A stretch of 37,335 nucleotides of DNA from Scytalidium lignicola (lineage: Eukaryota > Ascomycota > Leotiomycetes): NCBI GenBank assembly GCA_002812745.2, contig NCSJ02000391.1:1-37335 (forward strand), given 5' to 3'. Below, piece after piece: positions 29,595 through 37,335 of this stretch. Made by a program: the position numbers and the translations under genes. How positions within the stretch are numbered: the stretch's first letter is position 1; each line of letters opens with the position of its first letter. A model generated the notes under the pieces. It worked only from the letters and a program-made list of their open reading frames with translations. It was not told where the DNA came from and did not search any database.

Positions 29595-31619
29595 ATGCCG
29601 AGGACCTCTTCTGCAATGATTGCCCAACGATTGGATGAAGCTATCGAATGGTATTTCGATAATCAAGACCCTGAGGATTCTGCTACAATTACAGCCACTG
29701 CGCGTATATTCAACCTCAAAATCAACACACTTCGCAAAGCAATCCAACGCCATTCAACACCTACTAAAGGCTCTAAACAGGGTAAAGGACAGCCTCCTTT
29801 CCTGAAGCCTCACCAAATTGACGCATTGTGCTCTCATATTACAACACAAGCATATGATGGCAACCCATTAAACAAGGCTATGCTTATGAGGGCAGCAAAG
29901 CACCTTCATGGCACTGATAAAGAACCTTCAGTGCAGTAGATACGCAACTTCTTGAAGTCCCATTTCGACCAATTCTATATAATTACAACTAAACCCATTA
30001 AGAAAGAGTGAATTCAAGTACAAGATACAAAGCTTATAAAGGAATGGTACTTGAAATATAACGATATTCGGCAGGAAAATGAGATTCGGAAAGAGAATAT
30101 CTATAATATGAATGAGACAGAATTCCGTATTAGTGTAGTAGAAGAAGAGTAAGTTATTGTACTAGTACATATTAAAGAGGTATTAAAGATAAATATATTT
30201 GAATAATACTTAATTTACTAATAAATAAGTAGTTATATGAAGGTACCTTTCAAAACCGTAAATCCCTTACAATCATAGAATGTGTATTGGCCGATGGAAG
30301 TACTCCTATTCCACCTGTTATACTTATAGAAGGCACATGGATTATGGAAAATTGAATCCAAGAGAACTTTCCTAGAAATATTCTTATGCTTCTTACTTCT
30401 TCAGGATATACTAATAATAATATTAGAATTCGTTGGCTTAAACACTTCATTCAGTTCTCTGGAGTAAAGAAAGGAGTTCTTGATCTNAAAAAGTCAGAAA
30501 TATATTGATTCCAATACAAACAAACCTATTGAGATGAAGCTTCTTCTTCTAGATGGTTATGAATCTCATGAATCACTTGAGTTCTTGGAATTAGCCACTT
30601 AATATCATATTATCCCTCTACAGTTCCCTTCACATCTTACTTATATTCTTCAACCTTTGGATATTAAGATATTTCGGCTATACAAGCATAATCACAAGAA
30701 AGCTATACATCAAGCACTTTAACGTTTAGAGCCAGAATATACAGTTATTTCTTTCCTTCGCGATTTAAACCATATTCGAGAGCAAACCTTCTAACAGGAG
30801 ATTATACAACATGCTTTCCGTGATAGTGGTATGTAACCAATTCAAGTCAACAAAGCACTTACTTAGCTTAAGTTATATACGATTCCTGATCAACCATAAG
30901 AACCAACATTGCCAACACTTTTATCTACACCTAAAACTGTACGTCATAGTATTCAAGCGATTGAACAGTTTGAAGACCGTATTCCAGACGTGTTTTCTAG
31001 TCCTTCTGCACAGCGTTTCCTTACAACTCTCTGAGGTACCAAATATACTCTTGAATTAGTTGATCTGACTCGTGCAAAACAAGCTGTAACTCTATCGGCT
31101 TGGAAACACTTCTCTGAGGCTAAGGCAAGAAGTAGGAAAAGAGTAACCCGGTCTAAAGATGGTAAGAACCTTTTTGACTTACGAGAGTTGATTGAAGTCA
31201 AGAAAAGGGAAGAAGAAGAAGCTTTAGAGAAACAAGCCAAAACTCTCGAGAAAAAGCAAGAATCAATGCTCCAGAAGTTATATTTAGAAGATCTGAAAGC
31301 ATGGAAAGCTAAAGAGAAGGAGTGTAAAGCTGCAATTGCATGTATTACTAAATACAAGAAGAACAGGTTCCATCTTGTACCAACTGAATTATTATTGGAA
31401 ACGCCAAATAAACCAATTGATCCGGCTACAATTAGAAGGTCTATAACTCTGGTAGATGACGAAGATATCGATATAATACTAAAGCGCGATTCCGGAAGAT
31501 TAAACTCAGTCATAGATGATCATATTGCTGAGACTTCAACTCCAACAGTTCAATTAGAACAGGAAACCGGAGTTACAAAGCCATCATGGATGGACTTGGA
31601 TTTTATAGAGTTTGAATAA
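29595..31619 (+). pseudogene. Pogo-type DDE transposase, mutated
   Basis: ATG 29595 starts MPRTSSAMIAQRLDEAIEWY and a psq/CENP-B-type HTH (NLKINTLRKAIQRH), open to a TAG at 29937 where the frame continues QIRNFLKSHFDQFYIITTKP (CAG to TAG likely). Later pieces are ENIYNMNETEFRISV (the NMDE(T)GFRIG block with the first catalytic acid; Gly changed to Glu), then in another frame IIECVLADGSTPIPPVIL and IRWLKHFIQF, then LLLDGYESHESLEFLEL and FPSHLTYILQPLDIKIF (the second catalytic Asp region), and a Lys/Glu-rich C-terminus ending WMDLDFIEFE. Several stops and at least one indel occur, most stops being C-to-T type. One ambiguous base lies at 30487. No active transposase is possible. Confidence 0.88.
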
Positions 31620-31693
31620 TTATTTCATCATAGTATAGGCAGTTTTCTCTTTTCAGATACAAATTGTATGGTAGTTTGTATGGTTCGGCTATC

Positions 31694-31798
31694 TCGCGAA
31701 AGGTGACGGATTACTTTGAGGTGATGGAATACTTGTGCCAACCACCCCTAGGTGGTTGGTAGCGAAAATTTCCCACCGTCCGAGCGCCCACCAACTAT
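31694..31798 (-). repeat. 3' terminal inverted repeat (105 bp)
   Basis: Exact reverse complement of the 5' repeat, ending GCCCACCAACTAT before the TA at 31799. Confidence 0.95.
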
Positions 31799-31800
31799 TA

Positions 31801-33641
31801 AGCGAGGCAGAACGTCCATCACATGTTTTATGCTCTGTCGACACCGATTCTGCCCGTTGGTCTAGCGTAGCAGTAGTACAGCCCACACCAATATCCCGAT
31901 GCAGATATCCGGATTCGTCGTGCATAAAATATTGGTAAGGAGGATTGGGGTGGCCTTACGTAAAGCCGTTCTAAGTAACTAACCCATGTTTGGCGGCCTT
32001 CATTGATTACCATGCTTCGATAACTGGAAAACAGCTATTGTGTTTCTCTTAAATAGCCAAAAGGAAAAAGTAATGCAATTGGTGGAACATAAAGCCATGG
32101 ACTTGATCCCTCAGACCTTCCTTTGCTTTGGTACGAATTGCATTGAGAGGTATCACAAGCTGTGATGCTTCTATCGCTACTCTTTTTGCGTTCACAATCA
32201 ATTTGTCAGTTCATTGCCTACACGTCTTCCTCTCCATATGGATCCGTTGGCTACAAGGGTACGGTCGAGATTCCGTTGAAAGGTTGGAGGCTTGGAAAGT
32301 TGAGAGGCTGAAGGGCAAGAACCGTTATGCAGCTGTGCTCCCTCCTTATTCCGAGGTAAGCGAATGTGCTACCCAGGAGCACATGCCCTTCCATGCCCAG
32401 TGTATGTTCACCGGATGTGTGCTCTAAGAAATTCGAGATCGAGCGCCTGCTAAGTATCTAGATAACAGACATTCTGCTGGAATCCCTGGCTGACCAGGTG
32501 TGGTCTAAGACATCATTCCTGGGGACCCTCAGGTATCCTATATCCGCCAACCCAGCTCAGCCGCCCATTTACTCTTATCTTCTATCTTGTCCACGGCGTT
32601 GGATTCGCGTATAATTAACTTTTGTAAAAGGGCAGCATTATGACAGACAGCTGCCTACCTAATCGCCAAGCGCAGGAGATGGTCTGTTGAAGCGTGGGGT
32701 CAGAATATGGGTCATACCCTAGGGGGTTCACAGAAGTTGCTGGAGAAAAGAGAAGTGTTGGTAATGCAAATAAGGCTTGTCTCCCCACAGCCATTGGGTG
32801 ACCCTGACCAAGGCGCCTAAGTGGATCCACGCACAGTGATTGATTGGAGCGCGGATTCAGGATATGGTACCGCAACATCCTGGTAACACAGAAAGCACGA
32901 GTGCAGTGGAATGGTGGTCGGTGCATGGTGTGGTTGCTGTTTTTGGTGCGCTGCACAAGATGCTTGCTTTTGCTGGCTGCACGCACCAATATCCTGCACA
33001 TCACCACTATCACATCTATGAATCCAAATATCCATGGATGCATCCCAAAACAACCAAAGAGGCAGCTGGCTAACTACCTGACCCATTGATCAGCGTGGCG
33101 AATATCAATGCCTGCCAGGAACCCCTAAATGCAGCCTTGTTACTTTGCAGCAGCATTCGCCATCCAACTCAAAACCCGGCCCCAATACCCTCGCAGCGGA
33201 CAAATCGCGCACCACTGGATGCGAATTCTGAGGAACTTGCCCCTACGTAGAGGCTCAAACAATTAATCTACTTAGTTCGTTTCTCGGCTCGCGTTCTTCG
33301 TATGTCTAGACTGTTAGCTCCAGACCCGGTGCTATGTCTCTGTCCCGAGCCGTACATTGCGGAACGGGCTTCAACCATACCATCACGCCCCGATAACAAT
33401 ACGCCCCTGAGTGTGCAAGGTTACAAAAGTGGCGTCTCTAAATCGCCTTGCTTCTTTAAGAGAGTTAAGACCTGCACGGATTCTCCGTTTTATCGAGCTG
33501 GTCCACGCTTCCTTGACCTCACTAGCCCGATCCAAATCGACAACCGGCAACTACCCCTCGGTTGCAGCTCTAACTTCCTGCTGCCTTTTTCGCCACATTA
33601 TCGTTTTCAGGACTTTATTCTTATACAATACTTTTACAACA
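31801..33641. other. Region without a recognisable gene, GC-richer in part
   Basis: About 1.8 kb between the pogo-type element and the Tc1 fragment. Several overlapping frames of 60-140 codons exist on both strands (for example 32128-32427 plus, 32615-33043 minus, 33302-33703 plus), but none resembles a family and they contradict each other. Some of this may be the body of a decayed transposon belonging to the fragment that follows. Confidence 0.4.
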
Positions 33642-34091
33642 CTACTCAATTTTATGATCTTTGTCAAAGGAGTAGACTAGAGAAACAAGTGGCGAAGCCA
33701 TAAGCTCGTCCCTCCTAATACTAAATGGCTTGGAATCTGGTGTATGATAATGATAACCCCACCGGTCCCATGCACGAAGGAGTGTTGGATAGGATGCTTT
33801 AATTCCACAAGCCTCCATTGCAGTTGTTTCCAAAGGTAAAATACGTCGTTCATAATATCCAGTAATCCATATAATCATTTGATGTGTTTATCTTGTTACC
33901 TTACGACGCCAGCCGAGCTTTGTTGATAAAGGACGTGTTTTGCGATCGGTGGTTTGGTCCTTCCATCTCCTAGCTGTAGCCTCCGAAATCCCCAATTCTT
34001 GCGCTGCATGTCGTACAGAAAGACCGCGTTCAATAAGTCCTTTAAATCTTGACTTTCGAGGAGTTGGCCATTCATGACGTACTCTGGCCAT
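33642..34091 (-). pseudogene. Tc1/mariner-type transposase N-terminal fragment
   Basis: Begins MARVRHEWPTPRKSRFKG with a helix-turn-helix (GLSVRHAAQELGISEATARRW), typical of fungal Tc1-like transposases. An in-frame TAA at 33888-33890 (probably CAA) is followed without a break in frame by HQMIIWITGYYERR and LLRAWDRWGYHYHTPDSKPF, a well-conserved block before the catalytic domain. After SIRRDEL the resemblance fades and the frame stops at 33642. The DDE domain is missing and I find no terminal repeats. Confidence 0.8.
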
Positions 34092-35064
34092 TTCGTTGGT
34101 TTGGTAATTGTGGTTGTGGTTGTGGTTTGGCTCATCGCCTTAGCAAGGGGGTGCGTCGTCAATTTATGAGAACCCCCTTTCGTACAATACCGTACAATAC
34201 CCGGTATTGTATGGTATGAATTAATTTCAAATACGAGGTTATTTACCAAATCATGTGATCTAATTGAATTGAACTCTAATACTGTAGACAATCAATCAAT
34301 TCAACCGTTCTGAACCATTCCCTGCACAATTCCATTCAACAATAAGTATGATTGAGTATAAAGCAAATTCAATTTAATGTATTAAATTAAAGTTAAGCTT
34401 GAAACTGTCTTTATTATATTAAAACATCTTATTTATTACTTTTATATAATTATAATTAAAACCTAACTGACGAGCCAAACTTATGTAGAATTATGCGTCC
34501 CTTTAATGAAAGGTCCTTGATCTACGATCACAGCCCTGCTCGCACCGTTAGCCACGTAAAAATAGTCACGTGGTCATACGTTTCTTAACATCATCAAAAA
34601 CGACAAAATATTCCAAAAGCGAAGTAATGATCTGATTCCAGCAAAATGAAGATATGTCTCCTCTACCGTTTGAAAAACCCGCTAACTCCTATCAAGATTC
34701 GGTACTCTACTTGCCGAGCACGAGCACGCCTAAACACTACTATCCTTTGGCAACTCCTTTGGCTATCTCCTTGGTATTTCCCGCTGTTCGAGCTTCTTTT
34801 GCACGAAGAATTACCCAATGTTATTGATGCCATGCAATGTGGAATACATAACCTTTTCGAGACCTCGCTCTTTCACTTTCGAGATACATCACTCTAATCT
34901 CTTTACGATGATATTTGCAAAACAATACATCGTCCAAATCGACATTCCAAATCAGACATGAAACCTTCAGCATCTTTCCACTCGGTATCTTCCAACATAA
35001 ACAGCTCCTATCATCGTCACACATAAAACTTTGTTTCTTCTAGCAGGTTACTTTAGAGCCATCT
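34092..35064. other. AT-rich spacer with a 31-bp imperfect palindrome
   Basis: 34187-34217 reads ATACCGTACAATACC, C, GGTATTGTATGGTAT: 15-bp arms with one mismatch. It lies about 100 bp outside the start of the Tc1-type fragment and could belong to that element's end. Minus-strand codons around 34821-35024 (CWKIPSGKMLKVSCLIWNVD) might extend the broken gene that follows. Otherwise nothing seen. Confidence 0.45.
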
Positions 35065-36151
35065 TCAGGTTTCGATATCCCGAGATTTGGGTACTCGTTG
35101 CTTGATGTGGTGCTGTGGTAGTTCAGCTTTTATCTGTTGATGTACCTTACGGAGTCTCTTAACAAAGGACCACACCTTCCTCCAGGTACTGTCCTCATCT
35201 TCATGTTCTGATTCAAAGCTTTTAAGGAACTGCAATTTCTCATTCCAATCATCTAACTGCATGGGCGGAATAATTGGTTTTCTCGACCATAATGCTTGGT
35301 ATGTCCATTCCCAAAAGTGAAGGTCGGTCGACCATTTATCCTAATCGTAGTTTTGACTAACGTGTTTAAAACGATCATTAAGAGTTGCAAGTTGTTTGAG
35401 TACGAAATCTAGGTTTTGTGTTGTGAACAGGTTTTCAATTGGGATGAGGATCGAGGCTAAGGTGTCGAGTAAAGGACATGGTGTTTTAGATAAGCTGCTA
35501 GCAATGATCCAATGAGCTAATAGATGATGTCGTGATTGCAATATCTCTTCTAGTTAGTCCTAGGATCCTCATAGACGGGATTTAACTAACCTCTTCAACT
35601 TTGGTATAAGTGTCCTCTATGCTAGGATGATCTTGAATTGCTCCTTGCAAGATACTGCGGATGTCACATACAGCACTAAATAAAGACCCAACAGAGATGG
35701 CTTTGCTGTGGTATCCAAGGGCACACTGCACAAAGTCGAATAGCGGTACCTGGAAGATTGCACGAGAGACGGCGGTATGGAATTCACCCGCAATTTCGCA
35801 AGGATCCCCCAATAACCGTGGCTGCCAATTCCAATCCCAAGGAGAATTGTATCCTGATGGAAATCGTAGCACCCGCCAAAGTGTTTGGGCTTTAAGGTTG
35901 TCTATCTGTTGTGAACAGTTGTTGTTGCCTTGTCCGGGAAGTTCTTGGCCACAATAAAGTGCGAATAGTGTATCGAGATCCGGACGTTTCACTAATGTGT
36001 GTAGGAGGGTTTTATCATCTAGAAACGGAATGAGTGAGCATATCAGTTTGACTTTATGGGTGTTAGTGGTGGTCATTAGCATATGATAAGCTTTTGCCTC
36101 CCACCACCTAGAATCGATCGCGCCCCGACGAGAAGCTTTTATTAATCTCAT
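35065..36151 (-). pseudogene. Broken gene of unknown function
   Basis: The upstream part, 36151-35582 (189 codons), starts MRLIKASRRGAIDSRWWEAK and has coding-like composition, including LWRVLRFPSGYNSPWDWNWQ. It stops and the reading resumes in another frame, LEEILQSRHHLLAHWIIASS to QNYD, TAG at 35341-35343, then DKWSTDLHFWEWTYQALWSR to a stop at 35065. The frame change near 35540-35580 could be an intron (GTTAGT donor), but no acceptor I tried restores the frame. The TAG looks like a mutated CAG. I do not recognise the family: it is a soluble protein rich in Leu and Trp. Confidence 0.4.
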
Positions 36152-37335
36152 GTTGATATATTCTAGCTAATGGAGGAGTTACAAGTAAATAGAAGATGTG
36201 TTGGCTTGATTTTTGTTGAATATTATTTAGAATGCAGTATGAGAAGTTGACAAGAAAGTTAATGAAGTATTCTTGAAAGATAGTTAATGAGGATAGGGCA
36301 AGGAGAGATAAAGAAGTGGAAGGGTATGTTAGCTGACATGTATCGTCGTATATCTGCGCATGCTGGAAAAGGATGCCCGCCTGGTGAGCTGTGAATACTG
36401 AAGGAGCCGCTGCTAATGATCTGCCATCTTGACCAAGGCAATGCCCTGCTGTGGATGGAGCCCTGTACAAAAGCTTATGCAAGAAACTATGGGGGTCCTT
36501 CTTTTCAACATGATCCATAGTGCCGATAAGGATTAGGACGAATTTGCTGCTCGCAAATCTATCGTCATCTCTCCCACCCCGCATCACGCAATGGATTCTG
36601 CACATTGAAACATCGTATACGATGGACGGGCATCGGATATCAGGCCCAAGTCCAGAAAAAGGCTTGTTAGTCTGAGGCAGGGAAAGGTGTCGCTGTTTCA
36701 GGACCACACAGAGGTGGTGATAGTTCAGGTGATCGTACAGTCGCTAAAGGGCATATTGACAGACTACATGCTCGATGCTCGCGTGTAAAGTTATCTATGT
36801 TTTCTTTTGAAAGGGAAGGTTTGCAATCCACTCTCCCAGCCCCTGCCTGTTTTAGAAAAGGCTCGAGGTGTAGACTTGTTTAAAACTCTTTATCCGTGCT
36901 CAGAATCAATAACGGTAACATGGGCCTGAGACCAAGCTCATTCGATAACCAGACTAAACCAATTCTACTGAGCCCGCTCATCCGCCAGCGCTTCTCTCGC
37001 TCCGCTATCTTCGTGCGAAAGGCACGATCGACAAAGTGTAAGGGGTTTGGTGGCACGTAAAGGTTTCGAATCTAGTTAGTGCATGTTTTAATTTGTTTGA
37101 AAAATCTCCGTAGCTGCATGGGAGAGAGAGCTAAGAAAAAGCTAATTTTGCCTTGGAGGGGAAGGGAGAGCATGGATCCAACCAGAAGCAAGTAGATGCA
37201 CGGAGTGGCCGTGACTCTTCGTTTTCCAAAGCATCCCCAGATTTTTGGTGTAAAACGGAGATTTCGCATTCTCCCTCTTTCAGTCATCATGGATTAACGC
37301 GGAGATGCTCTGGAATGGATTGTCGCAAAAGGACA
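36152..37335. other. No confident gene
   Basis: A minus-strand frame at 36108-36707 (199 codons) overlaps the start of the previous entry and turns into low-complexity sequence. It could contain an upstream exon (FASSKFVLILIGTMDHVEKK), but nothing supports it. The rest of the region to the window end shows no gene or repeat that I can identify. Confidence 0.4.

Larger units (their letters stand above)
29407..31798 (+). mobile_element. Complete but dead pogo/Fot-type (Tc1/mariner superfamily) DNA transposon
   Basis: A 2392-bp element bounded by 105-bp terminal inverted repeats that are identical base for base. It is flanked by TA at 29405-29406 and 31799-31800, the target duplication of this superfamily. 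The interior encodes a mutated CENP-B/psq-type HTH plus DDE transposase. The 3' end of a related copy is at 1-219. Confidence 0.93.

Noticed and set aside
32615..33703. Several overlapping frames on both strands of 77-142 codons
   Set aside because: They overlap in conflicting frames and none shows a domain; the higher GC of this stretch lengthens random frames.
33896..34291. A 131-codon minus-strand frame starting MSTVLEFNSIRS
   Set aside because: It overlaps the Tc1-type transposase fragment in another frame; the fragment has a clear HTH and conserved blocks, while this frame has only Thr/Lys-rich low complexity.
36108..36707. A 199-codon minus-strand frame
   Set aside because: It overlaps the start of the broken gene at 35065-36151 and ends in low-complexity sequence; no homology recognised.
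1..37335. CRISPR arrays, rRNA and tRNA genes
   Set aside because: I saw no regularly spaced direct repeats, no rRNA-like stretch and no tRNA arm motif in a cloverleaf context; the organism is a eukaryote. Fast-evolving or partial tRNAs could be missed by eye.

Overview
The window is filamentous ascomycete (Pezizomycotina) DNA. Evidence: short ~54-bp GT-AG introns with CTAA(T/C) branch sites, a Zn2Cys6 regulator, fungal-type MFS, MmgE/PrpD and dioxygenase families, pogo/Fot- and Tc1-type transposons, and AT-rich tracts full of C-to-T-type stop codons that look like repeat-induced point mutation (RIP). The class is not certain. I see no tRNA, rRNA or CRISPR array.

Layout. 1-219 is the 3' end of a pogo-type transposon cut by the window edge. 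2.5-4.3 kb holds a two-exon gene for a Ser/Thr-rich single-pass membrane protein. 5.5-15.9 kb is a metabolic gene cluster: an MmgE/PrpD-family enzyme and an isocitrate lyase/PEP mutase-family lyase on the minus strand, then on the plus strand a shrunken cupin, a 2-oxoglutarate/Fe(II) dioxygenase, a medium-chain reductase broken by a stop codon and a frameshift, and an anion:cation-symporter-type MFS permease. 17.1-18.6 kb is a heavily mutated monocarboxylate-transporter-like MFS pseudogene. 20.2-25.4 kb is a GC-richer island with an intact sugar-type MFS transporter diverging from a PhyH-family dioxygenase, plus a Zn2Cys6 regulator. From 25.5 kb on, the DNA is mostly relics: LTR-like repeats, a fragment of a Csc1/OSCA-type channel gene, a complete pogo-type element with perfect 105-bp inverted repeats and a dead transposase, a Tc1/mariner transposase fragment, and a broken unknown gene at 35-36 kb.

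The most notable observation is a near-palindrome, GCCGAAAANTCGGC (core CCG-N6-CGG), at seven places. All lie in the upstream DNA of the six cluster genes at 5.5-15.9 kb (145-391 bp from the start codons), and I saw it nowhere else. It looks like the operator of a pathway-specific Zn2Cys6 regulator and argues that the PrpD-like enzyme, lyase, cupin, dioxygenase, reductase and permease form one regulon. The gene set suggests uptake of an organic acid, oxidation and reduction, (de)hydration, and final C-C cleavage in the style of the 2-methylcitrate or dimethylmalate routes. No citrate synthase-like gene is present, so I cannot assign it to a known pathway. Two of the six genes are damaged, so the pathway may be decaying in this strain.
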